A stretch of 64,000 nucleotides of DNA from Mycobacterium sp. E3251 (GTDB taxonomy: Bacteria; Actinomycetota; Actinomycetes; Mycobacteriales; Mycobacteriaceae): NCBI RefSeq assembly GCF_001666835.1, contig NZ_LZJF01000122.1:33397-97396 (forward strand), written 5' to 3'. The notes under the pieces were generated by a model. It did no database searches. It saw nothing but the letters and a program-made list of their open reading frames with translations, and was not told the origin of the DNA. Below, in pieces: positions 8,467 through 16,111 of this stretch (position 1 is its first letter; each line of letters opens with the position of its first letter). The translations under genes were made by a program, and so were the position numbers.

Positions 8467-9686
8467 GATTTGTGTTGGCAACCTTGGGAACTCGGGGTGA
8501 TATCGAGCCATGCGCCGCCATCGGTCGGGAACTGCAGCGTAGGGGCCACGATGTGCGAATGGCGGTTCCGCCGAACTACATTGGCTTCATCGAGTCGGCC
8601 GGTCTTGCCGCCGTCGCACACGGCCCAGACCAGGAGCGGCAGAACGCCGATATCGAACTCAAATACGGGACAACGCCGAGCCCGATGCTCATGGCGTGGG
8701 AGATTTATCAGGGAATCACTCGACTCTGGCCGGAGCTGGGTGCGGCGCTCACCTCACTGGCCGACGGGGCCGACCTGCTGTTGACGGACGCAAGCCAGCA
8801 GGGGCTGGCCGCCAATGTCGCGGAATACCACGACATTCCGCAAGCAGCCGTGCACATCTACCCGATCGCCGACAATGCGCATTCGCAGATAACCAAAGCC
8901 GCTGAAGACGCCCAGCGCCGGGAATTGGGCCTGCCAGAACAAACGGGACCGTCGACGCGACAACCGCTGGAAATCCAGGCCTACGACGAACTCTTCTTCC
9001 CCGAAATGGCGGCCGCATGGGCGGGTCACGGGTTCCGGCGGCCTTTCGTAGGTGGGCTGACATTGGAGCTGCCGACGGACGCCGACGACGAGGTCTCGTC
9101 GTGGATTGCCGCGGGAACGCCGCCGATCTATTTCGGATTCGGCAGCAGCGCACGAGTCGCATCGCCGCGCGACGTGATCGCCATGATCACTGCGGCTTGT
9201 GCGCAGCTAGGCGAGCGGGCGTTGATTTGCAGCGGCGTGAGTGACCTCGCCGGCCTTCCGGATTCGAACCACGTAAAGGTGGTGAACTCGGTGAACCACG
9301 CAACCGTGTTTCCCGCTTGCCGCGCGGTCGTCCATCACGGTGGTCCGGGCACCACGTTCGCAGGCATCCGGGCCGGAATCCCCACGTTGGCCCTTGCCGT
9401 ATCGGTCGATCAACCGATGTGGGCAGCCGCGGTCAATCAACTCGAAGTCGGCATCGGACGGCGCTTCATCGAAACCACCCTCGATTCGCTGATTGCGGAT
9501 TTGCGGTCCATCCTCACCCCGCGCTGCGTCACTCGAACCCGTGAGGTCGCGGCTCAGATGGCGACGCCCGCGCAAAGCGCCGCCAACGCCGCCGATCTCT
9601 TGGAAGATGCCGTCCGTGTCGGCGCGCCGGCTGATCGGCAAACGCCGCGGACCGCGATGAAAAGTCGGTCAGCCCAACGGTTCTGA
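8463..9686 (+). CDS. GT-B glycosyltransferase (MGT/UDPGT type, GtfA-like)
   Basis: A 407-residue GT1-family glycosyltransferase that would move a sugar from an NDP donor to a lipid or other aglycone. The N-terminus MRFVLATLGTRGDIEPCAAIGREL is the classic start of mycobacterial glycopeptidolipid or phenolic-glycolipid rhamnosyl/glucosyltransferases. The donor-site motif VVHHGGPGTT lies near residues 288-297. The homologous start is ATG 8463; longer readings add an unrelated N-terminus. Its 3' end overlaps the convergent methyltransferase by 18 bases. The acceptor is unknown. Confidence 0.9.
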   Translation: MRFVLATLGTRGDIEPCAAIGRELQRRGHDVRMAVPPNYIGFIESAGLAAVAHGPDQERQNADIELKYGTTPSPMLMAWEIYQGITRLWPELGAALTSLADGADLLLTDASQQGLAANVAEYHDIPQAAVHIYPIADNAHSQITKAAEDAQRRELGLPEQTGPSTRQPLEIQAYDELFFPEMAAAWAGHGFRRPFVGGLTLELPTDADDEVSSWIAAGTPPIYFGFGSSARVASPRDVIAMITAACAQLGERALICSGVSDLAGLPDSNHVKVVNSVNHATVFPACRAVVHHGGPGTTFAGIRAGIPTLALAVSVDQPMWAAAVNQLEVGIGRRFIETTLDSLIADLRSILTPRCVTRTREVAAQMATPAQSAANAADLLEDAVRVGAPADRQTPRTAMKSRSAQRF

Positions 9687-10427
9687 CTCGGGCCTGTCGT
9701 CCCGCGGCGATCCTGCGGCGAGTTGCGTGGCCGAGACGCTGCGATAGGACGGCAAGTCAAAGTCGGGCAAGGCGCAGATGTCAGCACAATCTCGGACCCG
9801 CTCCAGCCAGTAACTCTGATCGGCCGCCGACGTGCAGGCGTAAATCTTCATAAACGTCGCCGCGAAGGGGAACAAGAAGCCATTGCCGACAGCCTGCCAA
9901 ACGGCTGCGGCCACTCCGGGGGTTTCGACTCCGCGATAGTCGTCGATCGCAATCAAGCCCCGCTTAGTCGTGTGCGTGACGGCGAGGTTGATGTCGTTAG
10001 CGACGCACCGGTAGCTGTGACAACCGTCGACGTGGGTGAAGCGGAGTAACCGTTCTCCAAGGTTGAGCTCCGATGATTCGCAGACTTCAAGCGTTGGCCG
10101 GCGAGGGTGGAAACGATCCCAGTTGGCCAAGAACTGCTTCTGGTCGAGGCCCGAATACTGCTGGCGTGGGATCCGCGGCATGTGCGCGTGATCCATCACG
10201 GCGTCGAACAAATCGCAGATCACCAGTTCTTCATCGTCGCGGAGGCTGTAACCCATCATGATGGCGGACTTGCCTTGATAGGTGCCGATCTCCAGCATGT
10301 CGCCCTTGATGCCTTCGGCCGTCTGGCAGGCGAGCAACTTGCTGAACAGTGAGACGTCGGCCTCAAAGAACCAGCCGTCGACCTCATCCATCTGCTCGGC
10401 ATAGAGGGTCCAGGCGGCATCGGTCAT
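9669..10427 (-). CDS. Class I SAM-dependent methyltransferase (Methyltransf_24/TylF-like)
   Basis: A 252-residue Rossmann-fold methyltransferase. The SAM motif is MLEIGTYQGKSAIMMG (about residues 45-60), followed by VICDLFD and HVDGCHSYRCVANDI, a metal-binding-like region typical of the TylF/MycF and Methyltransf_24 families that O-methylate sugars. AGGAG lies about 7 bases before the ATG at 10427. Its position against an NDP-sugar enzyme and a glycosyltransferase fits sugar methylation in a surface glycolipid, but the link is inferred from proximity only. Confidence 0.8.
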   Translation of the reverse strand: MTDAAWTLYAEQMDEVDGWFFEADVSLFSKLLACQTAEGIKGDMLEIGTYQGKSAIMMGYSLRDDEELVICDLFDAVMDHAHMPRIPRQQYSGLDQKQFLANWDRFHPRRPTLEVCESSELNLGERLLRFTHVDGCHSYRCVANDINLAVTHTTKRGLIAIDDYRGVETPGVAAAVWQAVGNGFLFPFAATFMKIYACTSAADQSYWLERVRDCADICALPDFDLPSYRSVSATQLAAGSPRDDRPESEPLG

Positions 10428-10517
10428 GGCGCGCTCCTGCGCATCAACTCCTCCAGAGAGGTATTCCCGACGTTCGAAATGTGCGCCCGCGTTTGAAGGG
10501 TATCAACCCGCGCCGCA

Positions 10518-10537
10518 TCGGTGCCTTTGGTCCTTCG
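10518..10537. promoter_or_regulatory. Weak DosR-box-like palindrome upstream of universal stress gene
   Basis: In the 194-base divergent gap before the tandem universal stress protein, this 20-mer matches 12 of 20 positions of the DosR consensus TTSGGGACTWWAGTCCCSAA. The right half-site GTCC is retained. The score is weak and the call depends on the fact that this gene class is commonly DosR-controlled in mycobacteria. Confidence 0.3.
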
Positions 10538-10621
10538 CCTTGCATCGCTTCGGCCCTGACAATCGCGACCGCCCTGGACGATCCTGCCCATGGGCGGGCG
10601 GCGGATCAGAAGCGAGCTGAA

Positions 10622-11515
10622 ATGTGGGAGCCACCACGTGGCGCGATCTTGGTAGGCATTGACGGCTCGGCAGCGGCGCTGGGCGCCGTCCGATGGGCGG
10701 CTCGTGATGCCGCGCTGCGGAATGCGCCGCTGACCCTGGTGCATGTCGTCGACGCCCCCTTGCCGGGGTGGTTCCAGGTCGCCGCGCGGACGGACTTCAG
10801 GCGAGGGCGCGGGCAGCGGGCACGCGGACTCATCAAGACGGCGATCCGGGTGGCCGAAGAGAGCGCTGGTGCACGCCGTCCGGCGAAGGTCGAGACCAAG
10901 GTGCTTTATTCGACCGCCGTCCCGACGCTGGTCGCCCTCTCCAAAGAGGTGGAGATGGTCGTGGTGGGCGACCGGGGACACCGCGGTGCCCTGGGTGCCC
11001 GCAGTGCGCTTGGCTCGGTGAGTTCGGGGTTGGTTTACCACGCGCACTGCCCAGTCGCCGTGATCCCCAGCGAGCAACCGCAGGTCGGCAAGGCGGAGGC
11101 GCCGGTGCTGGTGGGCATCGACGGCTCGCGGGCATCGGAAGCAGCGACTGAGATCGCCTTCGAGGAAGCCTCGCGACGGAGAGTGGGCCTAGTGGCTTTA
11201 CACGCCTGGGCTGATCCCCGGGCGGCCACCTCGAGAACGGTGTACCAGGACGCGAAATGGGACGCCCGGCTATCCGAGGAGGAAGAGGTGCTGGCCGAAC
11301 GACTGGCGGGTTGGCATGACCGCTATCCCGACGTGGGGGTCCATCGCAGGATCGAGATTGGCGAGCCGGTGCGCTGGCTCCTCGAGGCGTCCGAAAAGGC
11401 GCAACTGCTTGTGGTCGGCAGCCACGGCCGTGGCGGGTTCGCCGGCAGGGTGCTGGGCTCGGTCGGTGCGTCGGTGGTCAATAGGGCCAAGCTCCCGGTG
11501 ATTGTGGCGCGGTAG
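10622..11515 (+). CDS. Tandem universal stress protein
   Basis: A 297-residue cytoplasmic protein with two complete Usp domains. Domain 1 starts ILVGIDGSAAALGAVRWA and has the ATP-loop GDRGHRGALGARSALGSVS; domain 2 starts VLVGIDGSRASEAA and has GSHGRGGFAGRVLGSVG. Both keep the G-2x-G-9x-G(S) nucleotide-binding pattern. It resembles the hypoxia-induced tandem Usp proteins of M. tuberculosis. The start is ATG 10622; earlier in-frame sequence has no Usp character. Confidence 0.9.
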   Translation: MWEPPRGAILVGIDGSAAALGAVRWAARDAALRNAPLTLVHVVDAPLPGWFQVAARTDFRRGRGQRARGLIKTAIRVAEESAGARRPAKVETKVLYSTAVPTLVALSKEVEMVVVGDRGHRGALGARSALGSVSSGLVYHAHCPVAVIPSEQPQVGKAEAPVLVGIDGSRASEAATEIAFEEASRRRVGLVALHAWADPRAATSRTVYQDAKWDARLSEEEEVLAERLAGWHDRYPDVGVHRRIEIGEPVRWLLEASEKAQLLVVGSHGRGGFAGRVLGSVGASVVNRAKLPVIVAR

Positions 11516-11556
11516 ACACTGGCAGTCTGAGCAACCCATTCTCAGTGGAGCGAGCG

Positions 11557-12294
11557 GTGAGAACGCAATTCCAGTTGATGCCCTTCGGGCGGCGGGGTGC
11601 CGCGGTGGCCGGAATGATCGCGGCTTGTCTTGTGCTGGTGCAGTGCACCGCTGCGCAGCGACCGCCGGCGGCGACACCATCAGGGTCCGCGACACCGCCA
11701 CCATCGGCGGCGCCGCCCAATGCGCCATCAGCGGCTCCCGGTGACAGCGTCGAGCCGGTCACCGCCGCCGAACTCGGCGAGACCTGGCGACCGGGTTGCC
11801 CGGTCGAGCCGGAGCAACTGCGACGGGTCAACGTCGGCTACATCGGTTTCGACGGCCAGGTGCACCGCGGTGAGCTGATCGTGAATCAAGACCTGGCACC
11901 GGAGGTCATCGCCATCTTCGAGCGGCTTCAGCGGCTCGGTTACCCGGTCGAGAAGATGCGTACGGTCGACCACTACGCGGGCGCCGACGACGAGTTGTCC
12001 ATGGAGGACAACAACACTTCGGCGTTCAACTGCCGACACATCCCTGGAACCAACGAATGGTCTCCGCACGCCTACGGTCGGGCTATCGATCTCAACCCGC
12101 TCATCAACCCGTGCCTGTATGCGAGCGGCTATTTCGAACCGCAGAACGCGGCCGCCTACCTGGACCGCAGCCGCAGCGACCCGGGACTCTTACACAACGG
12201 CGACCCTGCGGTGCGCGCCTTCACAGATCGTGGCTGGCGGTGGGGTGGCGAGTGGACGGGTCCGCTCGACTACCAACACTTCGAGCGGCCCTAG
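11557..12294 (+). CDS. Exported M15-family D-Ala-D-Ala carboxypeptidase-like protein
   Basis: A 245-residue exported peptidase. After a signal segment and a Pro/Ala/Ser-rich linker (to about residue 62), the catalytic domain carries the M15 zinc ligands His171 and Asp178 in SPHAYGRAIDLNP and His241 in DYQHFE. It is expected to trim cell-wall peptide stems. The signal region contains LVLVQC, not a good lipobox because of the Gln. GTG 11557 has GGAG six bases upstream. Its stop shares the bases CTAG with the stop of the convergent beta-lactamase-like gene. Confidence 0.85.
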   Translation: MRTQFQLMPFGRRGAAVAGMIAACLVLVQCTAAQRPPAATPSGSATPPPSAAPPNAPSAAPGDSVEPVTAAELGETWRPGCPVEPEQLRRVNVGYIGFDGQVHRGELIVNQDLAPEVIAIFERLQRLGYPVEKMRTVDHYAGADDELSMEDNNTSAFNCRHIPGTNEWSPHAYGRAIDLNPLINPCLYASGYFEPQNAAAYLDRSRSDPGLLHNGDPAVRAFTDRGWRWGGEWTGPLDYQHFERP

Positions 12295-13841
12295 AGACGC
12301 AGGGCCTGCGCCGTTGCCGTTGCGACCTCGCCCCGCAGATCCGAGATCGGTGGACTGCCCCGGGTGTGAATCGAATTCGAGAGCAGCACGACGTAGGTAT
12401 CCGAGCGTGGGTCCATCCAGACCGAGGTTCCGGTGAAGCCGGTGTGGCCGAAGCTGCCGATGGGGAAGATCGCGCCTCGCGGCATGGACTGGCCCGTATC
12501 GATGTCCCAGCCGAAGCCGCGCAGGTTCTGCCCCGGGATCGCCGGATAGCGCGGAGCGAGCAGCGAATCCGTTTTGTTCGGCCGTTTTGCGACGGCTTCT
12601 TGTGCCGCATCGTTGGCCGCCTTGAGTTGCGCAAGCGCATGTCCCGGCTGCTGCGGACTCGTCATCAACTCGAGAGTTGTTTGCGCCAAAGGGAATTGGC
12701 TGGGACGGCCCGCGAGCCGGTCAAGTAATGCCTGCGCAAAGAGGCTGACATCGTGGGCCGTCGAGAACACCCCCGCATGCCCGGCCACCCCACCCATGCG
12801 CCGCGCCGTCGTGTCCTGCACGGTGCCCCGAAGCAGATGATCGAGATCGGGATTCCTAACCGGATCGGCTCGGCCCTCCTCGTCACGTGCTGTCGGTGCG
12901 ATGCGCGGCAACAGACCGGTGCTCCAGGTACCTGCGGGACAGGGGTCCGGCGTCCGGCCTTGCGGCGCGGGGGCCCACGCGATCGCAGCGCCCAACGTCG
13001 TGTGCGAACCACACGCTTGCGCCGGGGGAAGGTAGCGGGCGTCTTCCATGCCGAGCGGCTCGAATACGTGTCGCTGAACGTACGCGTCCAGCGCCTCGCC
13101 GGTGACCTTCTCGATCAGCGCCCCAAGCAGGATGAAGTTGATATCGGAATACCGGAAGCCCGCACCGGGGCCCGACTCCAGCGGCGTGGTGAGCGCACGG
13201 CGAATTCCCTCCCCTTTGTCGGCATGGTCCAGTCCCCACGGGTCTCCCAGGTTGACATCCCCGGTTTCGCCGGAGGTGTGCGTAAGGAGCATCCGAACAG
13301 TCACCTTTGCGCGGCGCGGATCGTTCGCGGCGTTGAAGTCCGGCAGGTACTGCTGCACGGGATCGTCGAAGACAACCTTGCCCTGCTCGTAAAGCTGCAT
13401 GACGGCGGTCGCCGTTGCGAGGCTCTTCGTTAAGGACGCCAGGTCGAAGATCGTGTCCTCGGTCATCGGCTCGGCGGGGGCAGGCAAGCCGTCCAGTCCG
13501 GGTTCGCCTGCGAGCTTGCGCGAACCGTAGGCCTGGTGGAAGACGACCTTGCCGCCGTGCCCGACGACAACCACCGCGCCCGGCAGCCTGTTTGCCGCAA
13601 TCGCGCCGTTGATCAGCTTGGAGACCCTTGCGAAATCAACCGCGGGCGCCGGATCGGGCGGTTTGACGACGGTCGCGACGTCGGGTCTGGGAGCGGGCGG
13701 GCTTGCACCCAATACCGGGCGTCCCGCGTCGCCCCTCGAACAAGCCGTGGTTATCGCGAGGAAGGCAGTCCCGGCGGCGATGGCGGTACGCATCGCACCG
13801 CGGAAGCCTGCGGCGACCGGTCGATTCATTGAGGAGCTCAT
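12291..13841 (-). CDS. Beta-lactamase-family serine hydrolase lipoprotein
   Basis: A class C beta-lactamase/penicillin-binding-like serine hydrolase of about 516 residues. A lipobox (ITTAC, Cys34) follows a signal peptide. The catalytic SxxK is SLTK (136-139); a YSD motif lies in FRYSDINFILLG and the third motif is GHTGFTGT. M. tuberculosis has several such putative penicillin-binding lipoproteins of similar length. The start is ATG 13841 or ATG 13829; the longest frame (13883) adds residues before the signal peptide. The true substrate, peptidoglycan or an ester, is uncertain. Confidence 0.85.
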   Translation of the reverse strand: MSSSMNRPVAAGFRGAMRTAIAAGTAFLAITTACSRGDAGRPVLGASPPAPRPDVATVVKPPDPAPAVDFARVSKLINGAIAANRLPGAVVVVGHGGKVVFHQAYGSRKLAGEPGLDGLPAPAEPMTEDTIFDLASLTKSLATATAVMQLYEQGKVVFDDPVQQYLPDFNAANDPRRAKVTVRMLLTHTSGETGDVNLGDPWGLDHADKGEGIRRALTTPLESGPGAGFRYSDINFILLGALIEKVTGEALDAYVQRHVFEPLGMEDARYLPPAQACGSHTTLGAAIAWAPAPQGRTPDPCPAGTWSTGLLPRIAPTARDEEGRADPVRNPDLDHLLRGTVQDTTARRMGGVAGHAGVFSTAHDVSLFAQALLDRLAGRPSQFPLAQTTLELMTSPQQPGHALAQLKAANDAAQEAVAKRPNKTDSLLAPRYPAIPGQNLRGFGWDIDTGQSMPRGAIFPIGSFGHTGFTGTSVWMDPRSDTYVVLLSNSIHTRGSPPISDLRGEVATATAQALRL

Positions 13842-13930
13842 CTCGTTACCTGCGATCTTGTTTTCGGATCTTGGCGGCGTCAAGAGAGGACGACGAAACG
13901 CATCCCGCGCCCCCGCATCACGCCCGTATC

Positions 13931-14689
13931 GTGAGGGCGGTGTGCGAGCCCGCGCCCGGCCGGACCCACGAACCGCCAGCCGTTCTCAGCCGTCGCCAGC
14001 TTTTAGGGGTGGCCGGCAGCCTGGGGGCGGCGTCCCTGATCGGCGCGTGCTCGACGTCTCATCCCCCGCCATCGGCGACCGGCGTCAGCCTGACCGCGAC
14101 CAGTCCGGCATTGTTGCTCTGCCGGGACGCCTGGGGCGCGCGACCGGCCCGTTCCGGAGGGAAGCGCCACACCATCACGCGGATGACCCTCCACCATGAG
14201 GCCGTCGTCCTTGGCGACAACCGCAATGCCCCAGCGCACCTCCGACAGGATCAGCGCTACCACCAGGATCAGCACGGGTGGATCGACATCGCCTATCACG
14301 TCGGCGTCGACCGCAACGGCAACATCTACGAACTTCGGAGCACCGAGATCGCGGGCGACACCGCAACGGACTACGACACGACAGGTCACTTCCTGGTCCT
14401 TTGCGAAGGAGACTTCGATCAAGAGCCTGTGTCGGAGGCGCAGCTTCAGGGGGCAGCTCGCGCGTTCGCATGGGCCGCCCAGAATTTTCATGTCGCGACC
14501 GCCACATTGGCCGGCCATCGCGACCTGGCCCAGACGTCTTGCCCCGGCGGAAACTTGTACGCCCATCTTTCGTCGGGTGACTTGAGACGCCGCATCGACG
14601 ATCTGCTGGCCGCGGGCGGAGTGGACCTTCAGCGCTTCTGCGGACCCGAAGCGGCCGCACGAGTCGCGGCGATCGAGGCGGGAAACTGA
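13931..14689 (+). CDS. Tat-exported PGRP/amidase_2 N-acetylmuramoyl-L-alanine amidase
   Basis: A 252-residue peptidoglycan amidase. The N-terminus has a twin-arginine signal (SRRQLLGVAGSLGAASLIGAC) whose Cys40 sits in a plausible lipobox, so it is probably a Tat lipoprotein. The PGRP fold shows Zn ligands His in TLHHEAV, His in AGHRDL and Cys in TSCPGGN, plus the IAYHVGVDRNGNIYE core. It cleaves the lactyl-peptide amide bond in the cell wall. GTG 13931 or GTG 13940 are the available starts. It is divergent from the beta-lactamase-like lipoprotein. Confidence 0.87.
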   Translation: MRAVCEPAPGRTHEPPAVLSRRQLLGVAGSLGAASLIGACSTSHPPPSATGVSLTATSPALLLCRDAWGARPARSGGKRHTITRMTLHHEAVVLGDNRNAPAHLRQDQRYHQDQHGWIDIAYHVGVDRNGNIYELRSTEIAGDTATDYDTTGHFLVLCEGDFDQEPVSEAQLQGAARAFAWAAQNFHVATATLAGHRDLAQTSCPGGNLYAHLSSGDLRRRIDDLLAAGGVDLQRFCGPEAAARVAAIEAGN

Positions 14690-14853
14690 CCAGCTCTGCC
14701 CGCCGTTGGTCCCGAATTCCGCGACAGCAGCGCGAAATCACGCTGGCGACAGGGTCTTTGGGGCGAGGGTGACTGAACGCCAGGAGTTGACCGCTGGCAA
14801 ATCGAGCGCAGCGGAATTTCTACAGACGCAGTAGTGCAAAGCCGCTGCGCAGG

Positions 14854-14861
14854 TATAGGAT
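14854..14861 (+). promoter_or_regulatory. Putative -10 element of the ANTAR operon
   Basis: TATAGGAT resembles a SigA-type -10 element and lies about 15-30 bases before a block of inverted repeats, so a transcript starting near 14868 would carry those hairpins in its leader. The -35 region is not obvious. This is sequence inspection only. Confidence 0.35.
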
Positions 14862-14876
14862 CTAGGGCATTACTAC

Positions 14877-14940
14877 CCCAATTCGGCTGGACGCAGGCGT
14901 CCGGAATTGGGTCTAAGTCGGACTGGACGTGGGCGTCCGC
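14877..14940 (+). promoter_or_regulatory. Tandem hairpin leader upstream of the ANTAR gene
   Basis: Two similar hairpins lie in tandem. The first (14887-14904) has CTGGAC and GTCCGG arms around the six-base loop GCAGGC. The second (14923-14940) has GGAC/GTCC arms around GTGGGC. Both loops have G at position 4. The first is enclosed in a longer inverted repeat (CCCAATTC 14877-14884 with GAATTGGG 14904-14911). Paired hexaloop hairpins are the known RNA targets of ANTAR proteins, though the usual A at loop position 1 is absent. Confidence 0.4.
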
Positions 14941-14984
14941 GACATATATGGCTATGTGAAGCCCTGTCAGAGCCAGAAGGCCCC

Positions 14985-15179
14985 ATGAAACAACTTTGTG
15001 ATGACCTAACCCAATTCGCTATTCAGGTGCGCCAAATCGCATATTCCGTCAATGGCGGCGTCGGAGAGCGGGAATGCCTGGATCTGAGCGCGCGCATGCT
15101 CGCCGCGGTGAAGCGGGCACAGGCCAGGGCGCTCACCGAACTTGCGGAATTACCCGGCGACTGCGGACAGGCCGGCTAG
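14985..15179 (+). CDS. Small hypothetical protein (64 aa) upstream of ANTAR gene
   Basis: ATG 14985 has AGAAGG at 14975-14980. The 64-residue product is mostly helical and soluble, starting MKQLCDDLTQFAIQVRQIAY. No domain is recognised. It ends 5 bases before the ANTAR gene start, so the two are probably co-translated from the structured leader; it may be a partner or a leader protein. Confidence 0.55.
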   Translation: MKQLCDDLTQFAIQVRQIAYSVNGGVGERECLDLSARMLAAVKRAQARALTELAELPGDCGQAG

Positions 15180-15184
15180 AAGCA

Positions 15185-15463
15185 ATGACCGACAGCGCCA
15201 ATTCGAAACAATTCTGGCCCGGAGAAGTCATCGCGCAAGCCACCGACATCATCGGCGAGCGCTTCAAACTCGACGCCGCGCAATCCTTGGCAGTGCTCCG
15301 CGGAATCTCACGCAATACCAGGACGCAAATGTGCGTGGTCGCCGAACAGGTGATCAACCGCGAGTTGCCGGTGGAAGCCCTGCATCGGCCGGGGCCGCCG
15401 GGCTCGTGGGACTCGTCGAGGTCGCAGGAGTCGTGGGACTCGTCGAGGTCGCAGAACTCGTAG
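15185..15463 (+). CDS. Stand-alone ANTAR-domain RNA-binding regulator
   Basis: A 92-residue protein whose residues about 10-60 fit the three-helix ANTAR fold: VIAQATDIIGERFKLDAAQSL, then LRGISRNTRTQM and VAEQVI. ANTAR proteins bind paired hexaloop hairpins in RNA and prevent transcription termination. There is no receiver or GAF domain, so it lacks a visible sensor. The last ~20 residues (repeated SWDSSRSQ) are encoded by the antisense strand of the Thr/Pro repeat of the convergent gene and are probably not part of the fold. The start is ATG 15185, five bases after the small ORF. Confidence 0.65.
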   Translation: MTDSANSKQFWPGEVIAQATDIIGERFKLDAAQSLAVLRGISRNTRTQMCVVAEQVINRELPVEALHRPGPPGSWDSSRSQESWDSSRSQNS

Positions 15464-15842
15464 GACTCGTCGGGGTCGTAGAACTGGTCGGACTGGTCGA
15501 GGTCGCACTACTCGTAGGCCGCGTTGGGCTCGTCGGGCTCGTCGGGCTCGTCGGGCTCGTCGGAGTCGTAGGAGTCGTAGGCGTCGTACTCGCAAGGCCC
15601 GGGCCTTCGCCACACCAGTCCGCCACATCTTTCGGGTACTGCTCGAGCGGCGGAGGACAACGCTGCCCGGGCGGGAAATTGGCGCCGGCGTTGAGTAGAT
15701 CGCAGGGCACGTAGACCTGCTTGCCCTTGGGAGTGTTGGTCAGACACTTCGTCGGCGGCTCGCCATGGGCCTGGACGGGAATGATGGCCGCCGCCACCAC
15801 CGCCACCGCGCCGAGCACCCAAGCAAGACGGCGATAGGTCAT
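15354..15842 (-). CDS. Secreted protein with Thr/Ser/Pro repeat tail
   Basis: A 162-residue exported protein. The signal peptide MTYRRLAWVLGAVAVVAAAIIPVQA precedes a Cys-containing domain of about 65 residues (CLTNTPKGKQVYVPCDLL, RCPPP, DWCGEGPG, four cysteines). The rest is a low-complexity TSP/TTP repeat tail, probably a cell-wall-spanning or O-mannosylated linker. GAGGGAGG lies before ATG 15842. The 3' end overlaps the convergent ANTAR gene by 110 bases. No named family is recognised. Confidence 0.7.
   Translation of the reverse strand: MTYRRLAWVLGAVAVVAAAIIPVQAHGEPPTKCLTNTPKGKQVYVPCDLLNAGANFPPGQRCPPPLEQYPKDVADWCGEGPGLASTTPTTPTTPTSPTSPTSPTSPTRPTSSATSTSPTSSTTPTSPTSSATSTSPTTPATSTSPTSPAAPADAGLPPATRG
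15400..15597. repeat. 9-bp tandem repeat coding for Thr-Ser-Pro units
   Basis: The forward strand shows runs of imperfect CGGGCTCGT-type 9-mers, clearest at 15526-15565, which read as ACG AGC CCG on the minus strand. Variants with GAGGTCGCA and GTAGGA interrupt the pattern. Copy number is likely to vary between strains, as in other mycobacterial tandem repeats. Confidence 0.8.
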
Positions 15843-16018
15843 GAGAGCCCCTCCCTCGCTCATCTGTTACGCGTTTCGTACTGCGGTGTCGGGCGTGCCC
15901 TACGTGACATCGCGTCGTATGACGATTAAAGCCGCTCACCTCGGGCGTAATCCAACCCAGGTGTCTTGACCTAGTTGCGGCGCGTCCCCCATCTACCGCT
16001 CTGAACAGCACATTCTCA

Positions 16019-16040
16019 GTGGAGCTGCCGGCAATCGAAT
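16019..16040. repeat. Degenerate copy of the tmRNA 3' end (possible att remnant)
   Basis: This 22-mer matches the tmRNA 3' end at 18769-18790 in 20 of 22 positions and in the same orientation. It covers the acceptor-stem and T-arm region that integrases use as attachment sites at ssrA. No tmRNA body is attached here. The two copies flank 2.75 kb that contains a cutinase, gene debris and an aldose epimerase. Confidence 0.5.
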
Positions 16041-16111
16041 CGCCAGAAACTGGTTGTGACCTGCAGATGCTTCAGTCTCGAAGCGCATCGGCGAAGACGA
16101 CTGATTCGTCC

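Noticed and set aside
11537..11551. 15-base identity with 16011-16025 (CATTCTCAGTGGAGC)
   Set aside because: One or two exact 15-mers are expected by chance in 64 kb, and the flanks differ; only the tmRNA-end match at 16019 was kept.
15400..15597. Short repeats considered as a CRISPR array
   Set aside because: The units are contiguous 9-mers in a coding frame with no spacers and no cas genes nearby.
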